Shown here: positions 1-12,200 of the stretch, piece after piece
Layout: every line of letters begins with the position of its first letter
Numbering within the stretch: position 1 is the stretch's first letter
Assembly: GCA_030685235.1 (NCBI GenBank)
Contig: MU839105.1
Coordinates: 248,001 to 312,000, forward strand
DNA length: 64,000 bases
Direction of reading: 5' to 3'
Origin: Copromyces sp. CBS 386.78
Taxonomy: Eukaryota > Ascomycota > Sordariomycetes > Sordariales > Sordariaceae
Made by a program: the position numbers and the translations under genes
Notes under the pieces: generated by a model
Seen by the model: the letters and a program-made list of their open reading frames with translations, nothing else
Databases searched by the model: none
What the model was told of the DNA's origin: nothing

Positions 1-2
1 TA

Positions 3-934
3 CCACCAAAGCGCGTTATCGATGTGCAGAACGTCACCCAGGTCGATGTCCTGGAAGAGTACTCGCTGCTGTTGGTACTTTCCAACAAGTCGCTATACTC
101 GTACCAATTGGATGCGCTCAACCCCAACGAACCGATCTCATCCAAGCGTGGCAAGAAGATCCAGAGTCACTGCAACTTCTTCAAAACCGGCATCTGTCTC
201 GGCCGCCATCTGGTGTGCGCTGTCAAGAGCTCAGCACTGTCGACTACGATCAAGGTGTACGAGCCGAACGACGCCATGTCGGGCGCCAAGAAGCAAAGAG
301 GTCTCAGCAAGATGTTCAACGCCGGCCAGGACGAACTCCGGCCATTCAAGGAGTTTTACATCCCAACAGAATCGTCTTCGGTGCACTTCCTCAAGTCCAA
401 GCTTTGCGTTGCATGCGCCCGTGGCTTCGAGGTTGTCAGTCTCGAGACCCTCGAGACGCAGTCCCTTCTCGACCAGGCCGACACATCGCTCGACTTTGTC
501 CAGAGGAAGGAAGCCGTCAAACCCATCCATATCGAGCGTCTCAACGGCGAATTCCTCCTCAACTACAGCGAGTTCTCGTTCTTCGTCAACCGCAACGGAT
601 GGAGGGCCCGTCCCGAATGGCGTCTGGATTGGGAGGGAACACCACAAGCCTTTGCGCTCAGCTATCCTTGGATATTGGCGTTTGAGCCCAACTTTATCGA
701 GCTCAGGAACATTGATAACCTGGCGGTACATATTGTGCCGCATAAGAATATCAGGATGCTACACAGCAGCACACACGAGGTGAGTAGTCTTGATCTAGAC
801 AGCAACTATGATGGACACCGCAAAGCTAACACAACTGCCAACAGATCTTGTTCGCATATGAAGATGAGCGTGGCGAGGATATCATCGAGGCCATCGATTT
901 CTGGAAGAGTCAGAAGAAGTCGGCGGATATGTAG
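3..934 (+). CDS. Rho guanine-nucleotide exchange factor, C-terminal citron-homology (CNH) part, 5'-truncated by the window
   Basis: The last 288 residues of a fungal Rom2/Rgf-type Rho1 exchange factor, which activates Rho1 in cell-wall integrity signalling at the plasma membrane. The frame enters open at base 3. Exon 3-779 and exon 845-934 are joined by a 65-nt intron (780-844, GTGAGT..ACAG, phase 0). The visible part is the CNH beta-propeller region: 'VLEEYSLLLVLSNKSL' followed by the strand series 'FYIPTESSSVHFLKSKLCVA' and 'FALSYPWILAFEPNFIELR'. It ends with the acidic tail 'FAYEDERGEDIIEAIDFW', typical of Rom2-like C-termini. The DH and PH domains would lie upstream of the window. The CNH assignment is firm; the Rho1-GEF assignment rests on tail resemblance, and a CNH-bearing kinase is the main alternative. 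Confidence 0.75.
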
Positions 935-2860
935 ATGTAGTAGTTTCTCCTCTACTTTCAACATGCCTGGTTAACTATTTAGGTGTTGGTGGGCTGGCAG
1001 TTTTAATATGTATCTCGCGCAAGCGGCGGTGGACATGAATGGGTGGGACCCGGAACAGGGACACAAGACACAAACAACATTATGGATATGGAAGAAGCGG
1101 CCAAGAAGAAGAAGAAGAAGAAGACGAAGACGAAGAAGAAGAAGAAAGGGCGGGATGTTATTGTTGCTTTCATCATCTTTTTTTACCTACTATTTCTTGT
1201 TTATCCTTCTCTCTCTCTGTCTTTGGTCCTGATACAGAAGAAGCCATTTACACATCTTACTTGTTTGCAAGCAAAAAAGGGAGGAAAGAAAGAGGTCGGG
1301 ATAACGGAGGACGGCACACACACATTTATTTAAGGCCAAGGCTTCCTTCCTACTCATCTATTTCCTCTCATCTCTCTCCAGAATTTTTAATACCCTCTTC
1401 TCTTCTCATCCTAACAAAAACAAAGAGTCGTCATGGTGTTGTTCCTTGGGAAGGCAAAAACAAGTCGAAGAACCCATCTGCTGCTGTGTGTTGCTGTGTA
1501 ACTCCACTTGGACCAAATGAGCCGGGGAATAAGAAGTGATACCTACCTAGTCGTACCTACCCATCCGTGAGTGCGAGGTGTTTGGACTCTCTCTTATCTA
1601 CCCCAACTCCGTCACCTCACACCAACCAACCGGTAAGGTAGCTAGCTAGCTATACCCATCCAACAAAAAGAGGAGAGAGTAAGAGTCGGGTTGAGAGTAA
1701 GAGATGAAGGAATAGGTAGTGCTGGACATATAATATGGGCAGGTACAAACAACGGGAACTATCTATGACCGGCATAAGAAACACTACCCTAGAGGTAGAT
1801 TGATGAGTGAGTGACCTTTTGTACAGAACAACCCTGGACTATTACGTCCCTCTGTACATGTAGATAGGTCCTATGTAGTACCTCTGATATGCCTCTAGTG
1901 ATGTGAGATGTGGTCGTAGACACAACGTATCAGGACGACAGGATCGAATTTTCTTGTAGCTAGGTAGGTAGTTAGGGTCAAGCAAGCAAGGTACGTGAGT
2001 GGGTGGCTTTTTACGAACGTTTCGGTGGAAACCTCGGAAAGTAAGATAGATGCCTAGATAGATAGACCTGGATAACCTGAACCTTTCTTACTACCTTCCC
2101 CTATAAGTAATGGAAATTACGGGAACTTTTCCTAGTCTGTTCACGATCTCTTCATAACCTTTTTATAATCTCTTTACAATCTCTTTATTGTCTCTTCACA
2201 GTCTATTCAGATCAGTTTCGTCTCTATATATCCCTTTTAGTCCCTTCACAGTAGCCGTAACTGAGAGAGGCCGGCGGGGAGTAATCCGATATACGATGCA
2301 CCAAAAGTCTGGACCGTTTCCCGACCAAAGGTCTATTCAGTTCCCATGAGTAGCCATCTCCCTTAACCCGTGTGGTTCCGTTCCGTTTCGTACCGCTATC
2401 TTTCGGGCCGGATGGTTCGGGGGCTCGAGGCCCGGGCTTGCCGTTTCGGGCTCACGTCTGAGTGGTTGTTACAAAGCTCATGGGCAGTCCCAGCTTTCGA
2501 TCCCAGTTCCGCTCTGTTCCTAGGTAAACTGGTTGTTGCTTTTGCCTTGCGACATTATTCGCTTTGAATTTGATCGGAGCAGACAAAGTACTGCGTAGAG
2601 GTAGTAACCTTGCACGGAGAACGGCGTAGTCCAGTAACGCAAAGGAAAATGGCAAACATCCAACTTGGCCAAATGTTTATAGTCCTTTTTCTGAATTTTG
2701 GAAACCCAACAACTCTACTTGTTGTTTTGCCACTGGTATATATCTGTTATATTTCACACGAAAAGGTGAATACTAAAGAGGCCCTTCAATTTCCATCTTC
2801 TCTTTCAATCCTCTATACTTGATCACCACATCTCTTGACATATCACACACATCCCTGTCT
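935..2860. other. Intergenic region between the Rho-GEF and WBP1, no supported gene
   Basis: About 1.9 kb between two converging genes. It holds an AAG/GAAG-rich low-complexity stretch (about 1095-1148), pyrimidine-rich tracts, and several TAGGTAGG/CCTACC-type words near 1541-1560, 1636-1652 and 1960-1980. Open frames here are short, low-complexity and resemble nothing I know. Confidence 0.6.
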
Positions 2861-3361
2861 TTACTGCGTCTTCTTAGCAGTCACCTTCTTCGCCGCCACG
2901 GGGGCACTGTACATCCAAAGCGCCACAAAGCCCAAAAAGCCGCTCACCGTGGCACCGATGCCGGCGATCCACGGCCACGCACCGCTGATGGCGTAGCTGC
3001 GCGGCCACTCGTCGTGGGCCATGTGACGGACCGACACCGTGTTCTTCTCCTCGATGTTGGACAGGAAAGGGCGCTTGTAGTTGACTTTAAAGTTGAAGAT
3101 GCCGTGCTGGTCCGGGATGGTGAAAACGGTGTGGTAGTGCACGGCGGCCAGGCGGCGCGACTCCTCCTTGAGGTTCAACCGGTGAAAGGGCGAGAGCATG
3201 GAGAACTCGAGCTGAACTTGGTCGGATTCGGGCACGTTGAAGCCAATCCAGTGGTCCCAGGCGTATTCGGCGAGGGAGATTGTGTAGGACTGTTGTGTTC
3301 ACGGAGGGGTTAGTTATTGTAACAAGAGGGAAGGGCTGAAGGAAATATTGAAGGAAAAAAA

Positions 3362-3393
<32 letters not shown>

Positions 3394-4443
3394 AAAAAAA
3401 AAAAAAGAGAGATACATACCACATTGTTCTTCACCCGATACATTTCAGGGTTAGAATCATTCGGCGCCCCCTCCTCTTCCAAATGATGCTCAACCCAGTT
3501 AACCTTCAACACGCCAATCTCCTGGAACGTCCACCCGGAAACGCGCTTGGCAAACTCCCTGTTGAACGTCTGAACGACCGGCTTGCCGTCCAGCTTGGTT
3601 ACGCTGGCATCGAACCACTTGTCCTGCAACATCTCGGCCGAGCCAACCACCGTCACGCGCGCGTTGTTGCGCGCCTGCACGGTCGACACCAGCGAGAGCT
3701 GCTGGCCGGCCGCGAAGAGGTCGTCAACAACTTCGGCTTGCTCCTTGGGGTTGTAGCTGTAGGCGGTGGGCGGGGCGCGCAGGATGGGGTTGAGAAGCTC
3801 GCCGTTGCCGAGGACGGCGCCGACGCCGCGCGGGAAGGCAATCAGCTTGCTGCCGGCGTCGTCGCTGAAGAAGTCCTTGATGCCGGCGCGGACGGGCTTG
3901 GGGGCCGGGAGAAGGAGGACATGGTGGCTATCGGCGGCGCTGGTGATGTCGTAGTTGAAGTGATCAACGACGAGGCTGTTGCGGTCGGTGGGCAGGGTGA
4001 TGTCGAGCTCGGAGAGGAGGGAGACGAGCGAGGTGGGCGTGGTGGTGTTGGCGCTGAGGGCGAGCAGGATGTTGCCCTGGGCGTTGACGAAGTCGAGGAG
4101 GGTCTTGGGCGTCAGGTTGGGGCCGAGTCCCTTGGTGTGGACGGGCAGGAAGAGGACATGGTCGTAGGTGCGCTCGCCTAGGTTGAAGAGGTTCAGGGAG
4201 TCGCTCTTTGGTGTTTCGTAGGTGATCTTGAATTCTCGTTCTGGGAGGGGATGGCTTGTTAGCGCAACTGATGCAATGCATCGGGCAAGAGCTTTACTGA
4301 CCTGCTAGATCAGCGAAGAACTTGGAGTAGGTGGCCTTGTCGGCGACATCGTCCAGGACAACCAGCAACCTGTGGCCAGATGTACTGATGGCAGCCACTA
4401 CGCTCGCTAGCGCAAGCAACAAGAAGGATAATAGCGTCCTCAT
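2861..4443 (-). CDS. wbp1: Oligosaccharyltransferase subunit WBP1/OST48 (beta subunit)
   Basis: A 463-residue ER membrane subunit of the oligosaccharyltransferase complex, which transfers the lipid-linked glycan to Asn-X-Ser/Thr sites. Three exons: 4443-4302, 4240-3420 and 3289-2861, with introns 4241-4301 and 3290-3419; the phases join cleanly. The start is the Met before a signal peptide (MRTLLSFLLLALASVVAA), not the upstream in-frame Met at 4503. The mature protein opens with 'HRLLVVLDDVADKATYSKFF', the hallmark of OST48/WBP1. Near the end lies one membrane segment ('WIAGIGATVSGFLGFVALWM'). The last four residues KKTQ fit a KKXX ER-retrieval signal, as reported for yeast Wbp1. The second intron carries two poly-A runs (poly-T in the sense direction). 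It is divergent from nuo9.5. Confidence 0.95.
3355..3406. repeat. Interrupted homopolymer A26-G-A25 inside the second WBP1 intron
   Basis: On the plus strand 26 A, one G, then 25 A. In the sense direction of WBP1 it is a poly-T run in the 5' half of the 130-nt intron, about 64 nt before the acceptor. Its length is uncertain because such runs are hard to sequence. Confidence 0.9.
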
Positions 4444-5162
4444 GATTCGTCCCTTGTGTAGTTGGATCCGGGGAAGAAAAGAAGGACTCCAGCAACTCAG
4501 CACATGGGAATTGGTAGAGGTAAGGTAGTTGGTTGATTATCTCCCCCCGCCCGTCTAGGTATGCTGTGTCGTTCACCCATGGTGTTCAATGCCAATCGAT
4601 AGCGCTGTAGCTTCCAGCATACGTAGCCGTTTGCCAAGACCTTCCCGATTGACCCTGGACGAGAGCAACCTCTGGATTGCCCGCTGTGGCCCAAGCTTCC
4701 TTCGAGCTGGGCGGCGCGGACAAAGCGCCAAGACAAGTCGTGGGACAACCCCGGTCAGCAAAAGTGGGCCTTGGTGGATTGCGCCGCAATTGAACTTGAT
4801 GGAACCTCCCGGCGGGCGACGACGGCAACACGCACGCTCGAGTCTCGAAATCGCAGCAGCTGCCGAGCGAAGCTCTCAACGACGCCGCCGACGACGATAG
4901 CGACGAGAACAGGTTTCCCTCATTTGACAGGTCACGGTCAGAGCCAGAGGTATGTATGTCACTCTACCTACCAGCTAATAGCCACAAACCGCAATTTCGC
5001 AATCCCAATCTCCGTCGTCACCAGCAATCCATCGACAACTTACACCCACTCCTCCTCCTCCTCGAACCCCACCCCCCGAATATTCCACGAGTCAGTTGGC
5101 TAACACCTGCCCCGTCCGTCACCATAGAAACGAATACATCCTTCACCCAAAAAACAAAAACA
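4444..5162. promoter_or_regulatory. Divergent promoter region shared by WBP1 and nuo9.5
   Basis: The two start codons face away from each other across 719 bp, so this interval must hold both promoters and 5' UTRs. I see no clear TATA box. A C-rich and CT-rich tract (about 5040-5090) precedes nuo9.5. Open frames crossing the region on both strands are arginine/proline-rich and not convincing. Confidence 0.55.
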
Positions 5163-5506
5163 ATGTCCGGCGCACTCCCTCACTTCTGGTCCCAGCCCTT
5201 CCGCTACATGCGCTGGTCAGCCCGCGAGAAGCCCGCCTACTTCTACTCGTGCGTGATCGCCGCTTTGGGCCCCGTCTTCCTGACGGTCGTGCCGCCTGTG
5301 CGCAAGTACTTTGGGGATGTCAACCCGGCGCCGATTCCCGTTACTTATCCTAGTATGTTTCTGGGTTACTCTTCTTACCTCTTCCGCATTTGGGGTTGGT
5401 TCGAGCACACGGAAAGGGGGAATGAGGCTGATAAACTATGATTACAGTTCCCACCGGACCTAGGAAGCAGTTGACGGGCTTCGATGATGATACCGAGGAG
5501 GCATAG
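5163..5506 (+). CDS. nuo9.5: NADH:ubiquinone oxidoreductase 9.5 kDa subunit (complex I accessory subunit)
   Basis: An 82-residue accessory subunit of mitochondrial complex I. Exon 5163-5352 and exon 5448-5506 are split inside the Ile codon after 'PVTYP' by a 95-nt intron (5353-5447, GTATGT..TTACAG). The spliced tail begins IPTGPRKQLTGFDDD and ends TEEA; reading through the intron gives a misleading 92-residue frame. One membrane-spanning segment (about residues 22-41, 'AYFYSCVIAALGPVFLTVV') follows the aromatic N-terminus 'HFWSQPFRYMRW'. The protein matches, from memory, the Neurospora nuo9.5 product almost throughout, which is the strongest species clue in the window. The start context CAAAAACAATGTC is good. 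Confidence 0.95.
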
Positions 5507-6205
5507 AGGCATGGTCAATGTGAGGGGATAATGGGGTTGGGGGCGGAAAGGGAAAAGCAAGGAAGCAAGCAAGCAACCAAAGAAGCGGATAGACAGTACG
5601 CTGTTGTGAACATAAAGGACTACAGAAACTTTTAGACGACGCAGACGAATGGTGGGAGTCTGGAGGAATATCAGAATACAGGATGAAAGAAAGAATGATG
5701 GGATCGACTGGCTTCCTGTTCATTGCCTTCAAATCTTCATGTGGTTGTTGTTGGAGAGATGATGGGATGAGCGGGAGTGTACACATTGTGTGCCATGGGG
5801 CGCCGATCAAGCAAGGCTTTGGACTTGGGGTATGCTTGGGCAGACAATTTGTGAATGGAACTGAATTCTATCCCTACGGAATATGGCAACAGCTTAGCGC
5901 TCTCAGTACTCGTAATCAACAATGAACTTTCCAACTATCCACTGGCATGATGACACTTCTATAGACCCTTGCTTGCTTTTCCTAATGATTATGACAAAAA
6001 GCCACGACCAACAAATGCAAACCGCTGTTCCATATACCTATCTATGCTTATCCATTCAACAGGCTGCTTTTCCATTTATCTGGCCAGGCTACTCCACCTC
6101 CTCCTCCCCATCTACCATCCAGAATACTTCTCCCAGCTGCTCGCTCAGTTCGTACCTTTGTCTCCTTTTCCAAAACCCCAATATACACAGCACCATCAAT
6201 CATAC
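5507..6205. other. 3'-to-3' intergenic region between nuo9.5 and the BEACH gene
   Basis: About 700 bp between two converging genes, so mostly 3' UTRs and terminators. I see no gene. Pyrimidine-rich stretches on the plus strand give spurious short frames on both strands. Confidence 0.6.
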
Positions 6206-9200
6206 TTATCGCTCCCGCTGAATCAAGTTCCACTCGTACTATAACACAAGCCTCTCGTTAGCATCTTTCATCCACATTATCTTCATCAGCGTGCAAGAAA
6301 AAAAGGCAAGAAAGAAAAGAACTCACCACCCGCCCATCATCATCCCCCGTATAAACACACCCCGGCATCGGGCTAATACACGTAATCGCCGCCTCCACAT
6401 TCTGCCCGGTCTCGCTCTTGGTATTGACATGATCCAGTCTCCGTACCAGTTCCAACACCCATTTATTACTCCCGGGCTTCTGATAGTCGACCGTCTTCCG
6501 CCACACATTCACCCTCCCCCGCTTGTGGCCGGTAAACACCAGGTTCTCCTCGACCCACTCGTTGCCGCCGCCGCCGACGGTGCTGGTGGATGTGCCTTCG
6601 TAGAAGGCGCAGGAGTGGATGTAGTCACTATTGGCCGAGTCTGGGTCGGAGGAACACACGTTTTGGTCGAGAATGAGCTCGCCATTGAGCGTGTAAAGTA
6701 GCACGTTCGGTCCGCTGCAGAGCATGATCTCGCCCGTCACGTCGTGGATGCGCGCGCACTCGACTGGCCTTGCCATGGGGAGTTTGCGGATGAACTCGAG
6801 TCTGTTCAAGTCCCAGAGGAAGGAGATACCATCCTGCGAGACAGTCACAAAAGTGCTAAAGGCCTTGGACACGGCCATGGTGGTCACGGGCGTCTTGTGT
6901 CCGAACAAGGAAGAGCGCGGTACCAGCTCGACGGGCTTGCCGGGGGTGGACTGGACCGTGTAGACGGACACGACGCAGTCCTCGCCGGCGGTGATGAGGG
7001 TCTTGGAGTCGGCGAAGGTCAAGGTAGAGATTTGCCCTATGTGCAGGTTCTCGAAAAGGCCGGCGGGTTTGCGGTCGTTCGTGAAGAAGAAACGAACGCT
7101 GCCGTCGGCGTAGCCCCATTCAAGGAACTTGTCGTACTGTGGGGGCAGGTTCAGACGGAAGGGCGAGGCGCAGAGCAGTCGGTCGAGCTTGGGTGCGTAT
7201 ATTAGGGAAGACACGCGCTCGTGGCTGTCGAGAAGGGGATGTGGTTGCTTGGTCAGAGCGTGGACGGAGGTGTCCAGCCTCTTGGTGGGACATCTGGCGT
7301 GTTCGCGGGCAGGATGGGGTTTGGTGAACACCTGGTGAGGTGTCTGGCCAAAGTTATGGATAATATTCGTCGCAATCAGACGCTCCTGGGGATCGGAGAT
7401 GTTGTCCAGGTCTTTGCCGCCCTTGTATGATAGCGGATGGAACACATTGCAGGCTTCCACCGCCGCATCTCCGCGCTGCTTGTACCCAAAGACAAGATCG
7501 ATCCATTGGTGCAGTCTCTGGCTGACATACGGGCTCTCGAGCGCTTCGCGGTTCTTGGCGATGAAGATCTTTGGATCTCCTTTGGCCCACGGTGGCAGGA
7601 TGACATTATCGACCTTCCCGCCATCGCCCTGACGAGTGCCAAAATTGTAGCCGTTGATGTTGGTCAGAAACTCAGGAAGGTAGAAGAACTCGGGAGTCAG
7701 TTCACGAACGTCGGTACCGTTGTCTTTTGAAGCGGATTCCCAAGCACCGTGAATCGAGTAGAACAATCTGTCAGCGTGGTCAAATGAGCCACCCTGCATC
7801 AGGATAAATGTCTGCACGAAAGGTGGCAGACGAATCAAGAACGACGAGACGATCATGGCCGATGAGTAATGGGTACCGTAATGGTAAGGTTGTTCGTCCA
7901 TCTCAGCCAAGCTCTGGTACTTGGCGATAAAGGTTTCCATACGGCTCTTCGTCTGGGCGCCCATGGGCTTCGAGAGATCTCTAAACGTAGCCGGATCATT
8001 AAGATCGAGTTCCTCGCTGGTATAATCTGCCAGCACCCAGGGGAAGACTGGATACTGCGTGAGGTCATTGAAGGTTCTGCCAGCCATCGTGTTGACCAGC
8101 ATCAGATAATGAAAGTTGGAGATCTCGCCTTTCTGCCACTTTCTCATCATAGGGTTCCAGGCAGAGGAGTTGAAAATGCTTCCGAACTTCATGCCCAAAG
8201 TCTGCGGTGCTTCTTCACTGAACTTGAGACTTTCAAGGCGCCAAGCGTCCTCGGGCGTGGGTAGCAAGTTCGGCCCGTTGCTGTGAGGCGTCTTGTTCAT
8301 CATCCGGTTGTAGATCTCGTCTCTCATGGCAGAGTTGAGAGCTGTAAACAGGTAACTCCTACCGTCGGTGAAGAAAATCTCGATGGCCACATCGCGGAAG
8401 AGGAAGCGACGTTTTGAAACACTAAGAACATCCTGCCACCTCCAGCTGCGCGACTCCTGATCGGTACGGTTCTGGCCTTGCCTACGGTTGTCATTGCTCT
8501 GGCCGGATATCATGACCGAGAAAGGATCTCGGTCTTCCGGAGGTGCTTGCCAGACGTTGATGATCTCTCCATCAGGGCTCTGGAAGAGGTTATCCATCAG
8601 GTACAGGGCTTCCTTGCCAATAATCAAGATACCCTCAGATGCATCCAAGCCGATGATGCGAGAGATGTTGTAAACATTTTGCACCGTGTCACCCTGCTGT
8701 AGTCGGCGCATGACCTTCCGGTTCTTGTCTTCAAAGGCATCATCTTCCTGTTCGTTGGGATCATCCACAAGCTCGTAGTCATCCTCGGGTGAGACACTTT
8801 GTTGGTCGGAATCGCCTGGCGCTAGTTTCGGTGCTAGGTTCGTGTTGGAGTCACTTGCGGACTCAACTCCTGCGGTTCTGCTCTGCGTCTGGGCGACGGA
8901 CGAAGGCGCGCGGCTTCTACGGCCAGACGACGAGCTGTTACCCGTTGCTAGGCTTGAAGCCGGAGCGCCGCTGCCAGCATTACCCCTTGGTTGATAGTCC
9001 GGTTGCTGCGTGGCAGCATAATCGGGGAGCAGGCGGAGACGCATGCGATTCCGACCCTCGGTGCGATCAAGCTTCCATTTGATCTTCTGCTCCTTGGCGA
9101 ACACCGCACCAGGCCGGTACAGCTCGCGCTCCATTTTTGAAAAGGAGGAAGCCAAGAAGGCGTTATCATCCTGCTGGTCCTGTTGGAGCCTCTGGTGTTT

Positions 9201-12200
9201 GAAGTGTTCAGTGAAGTAGATGCTCTTCATCCACGCGTTATTGCTCATCTCATGCCGAAGCAAGATGCTATCGCGCTCCATGGCTTCAGTGTGCCATTGT
9301 CTGAGCCTGTCCTTACGGTTCCTCATCCGTGACCGAGCTGTGTCTGCTGTGCGCTGGTTCTCAGTACGCACATAGTCCTCCCATGTCTTGGACATGCCGC
9401 CGAAGAACAATATATCGAGGGATGAACGATGACTGTCCACCCACTCGAGGAAGGACTGATCATCCAGCTGAGTCAGTCTTCTGAAACCTTTGGCCAATGG
9501 CTGTTGGTCAGGGCTCATAAACTGACGGAACAGCATCGATGACTCCTCGGGCTTCTGAACGAGCATTATCCGCCACACCATCGCTGCCATGAGCCGGATT
9601 GGCTCGCGGGTGTCAACCAGCTTATTATATAGTTGATACCAGAGGAGCTTCATAAAGTCATCATCGAGAGTCAAGCAGTTCAGAAGGACGGCTTGCCAGT
9701 AGAGAAGTTTCTCCATGATCGACGTGGCCTCTTGGTCAGTTGTCTGCGGATCATCCATGTCGGAGAGCTTCAACAGGACAAGCTTTAGGAATGTCGCTCT
9801 GATGGTATTGACCGCAGAACTGCAAAGCCGGACACTCTTCGTGCTTGAGACATCTGGCCGCTGTAGATACTCCAACAGTGTCCCAGTAAAGTCAAGCATA
9901 GTCTCAGCGCCGTTGATGAACCAGCCCTCAAAGATGGCCTCGGCCATGTGCATGTTGAGGCGCGACATATTCTGCAAAACCCTAGGTTCCAGAAGGGCCT
10001 TCTGGTCCAGCTGAACGGCGTTTTTCAGCTGAGTGATGGCATTGCGTAGGATGTAGGTTTCAAAGTACGCCTGATGCTCCTGGAAGCCTGGCGGAACCTT
10101 GAGGAAGAGGCCGAATCCCGTAAAGTCCTTACGCGACAGGATCTGGTCGTTGAAGACGCTGATGATGAGTTCCAGGATGCCCTCCAGAACCACGTTGCTG
10201 ACTTGCTGAGTGGCAACTTTCTTTTTCGGGGACATGATGTGGTTGAGACGGGAAGGTGGAGGTGACATGGGTTGGTCTTGAGCAACGAGGATAAAAGACG
10301 AGGGCCTGCGTAAAGGTGTACCGCGAGGTTGCCCGAGTGAAGGGGTTGGCTGTTCAGCCACAGCGGCATTGGTCGTTCGCACGATCGGAGTTGCTGATGA
10401 TGATGACCCGGCGACTGGCCGAATGATCACATCAACTCCGTCGAAATTGAGCGAGGAGTCCTTAGATCCAAGTTCAGTTTCGGGAGAGACTGGGTCAGCA
10501 CTGACGACGATAGGATACAAAGCCGATAGTAGTAGCCGAACATAGTCTGATGCCAACGTGAAATCACGGAAGCTTTCAGATCGGCTATACATGTCTGCCA
10601 TGAAACGCACAACTGTTTGCAAAATGCTCGCATGATTGGTGACCCTTTCTTTATCAGGCATAGGGGCTCCTGGAAGCAGGGTTAGTTAGGAGTAACCAGG
10701 AAAGGTAAAATCAAACTTACTTCTAGATTCAAGTGCCTGGCCCAACTCCATAGATCTAGCTCTAGGCCTTGTATGGACCGCAGCAAGATTGCCCCCAGAC
10801 GTCGTAGCCCCGGGGTATTCGGTTGCCGGAGAGTCTGGATCATCCTGATACCTGAGAATATCCCTAAGACCATGCTGCAACATGGCAGTCATGACCGGGA
10901 GCACATCCGGATACACTACTTTGCTGTCTCCGAAGATCTCCAAGAGGCTGAAGAAGTCAAATGACTTGTCAAAGTCGATTTGTGCGACATCGTATCCAAA
11001 GAGGATGCTGAAGAGGATAGCCCAGAGAGTGGGAATGTCCCACCAGTGTTTTAAGCGATGTGCCATGATCCAAAAGCCACCGGTCTTGGAGGCGAACTTA
11101 GCTGTGTAACTGGTGGGCTGGGTGACAAGTAGACGGGCGAGGATCTTGCATCCATAGACGACGATTTCGGGATCGTTTTCGGCGAGCAGGTAGAGTAGCC
11201 ACTGGCTCGTCGTCAGCACGAACTCCTTTTCTGAGCCCTTGACATTGATCACCTTGTTGGTCACCGTCTTGGCAAACCTGCTAATGTCCACCAAGTTGTT
11301 ATTCTCGCAAAGGATTCTGGTGTACATCTCCAGCATCTTTACGCCAAGCTGTTTCCGTGTGAGCATCCTCGATCCATTGCTGGAGGACAGCTCGCTGTAT
11401 TCGGGAGAAGGTCGCTTGGCAGAATAAGGGCCGGGGCCAGGCGTTGCTGAACGACTAGCTGAAGATAGGGCTCTTGGTGTTCGCGGCAACGAGTTTGCAG
11501 GAGTGTGGAAGGTGTAAGTGATGAAAAGAGCAAGAGAGCGATAAACTTCGGCACTATAACTACATCTGATCAAGGCCTCAAACGAGGTCAGGAAGTGTGG
11601 TAAGATGTCTTCTGAGATAGTTTCCGTCTTCAGAGCGTCTAATAGCCGCTTGATAATACCTGCATCGAGAGTAGTGAGTTCCACAAGATCATTTCTCAAA
11701 GGGATGGAAGGCCACAACGTACGCATGCGTAGAAGCCTACGACTATTGAATTGGTGGTGCTTGCTGTTAACCGCAAATGTGACAAACTGCTTGTAGTATA
11801 GCTCCTGTATAATGGGTGCAGATTTGCGCCAGAAGTCGGGGTCGATCAAAAGAATGCGATAGGCCAAAGGGTTCACGATAAACGAATCAATGGGATCAGC
11901 ATGATTATAGCCAACAAAACTGAGCACAAGGCTTAGCAACTGAAAGGTAAGCCTGGTCTTCTCGTCGGGGCTCAGTGAGAGCCTCCATGAAGGATTGTCA
12001 GAAGCAGAGGCACCATATCCCAATTTGGCACGTAGTAGCATGCTCAGGATGGCATAGCCATTGTCCCGTTCCATTGCCTCGCTGTTTCTCCAGCTGTGAG
12101 TGATGCAATGGAGCATGATCTCAACGGCACGCACAAGGTCATCGCCTGTGGTGGTCCGCTCAACAATCTTGAGAGCAACGGGTGTGAAGCCGGCCAAGCG

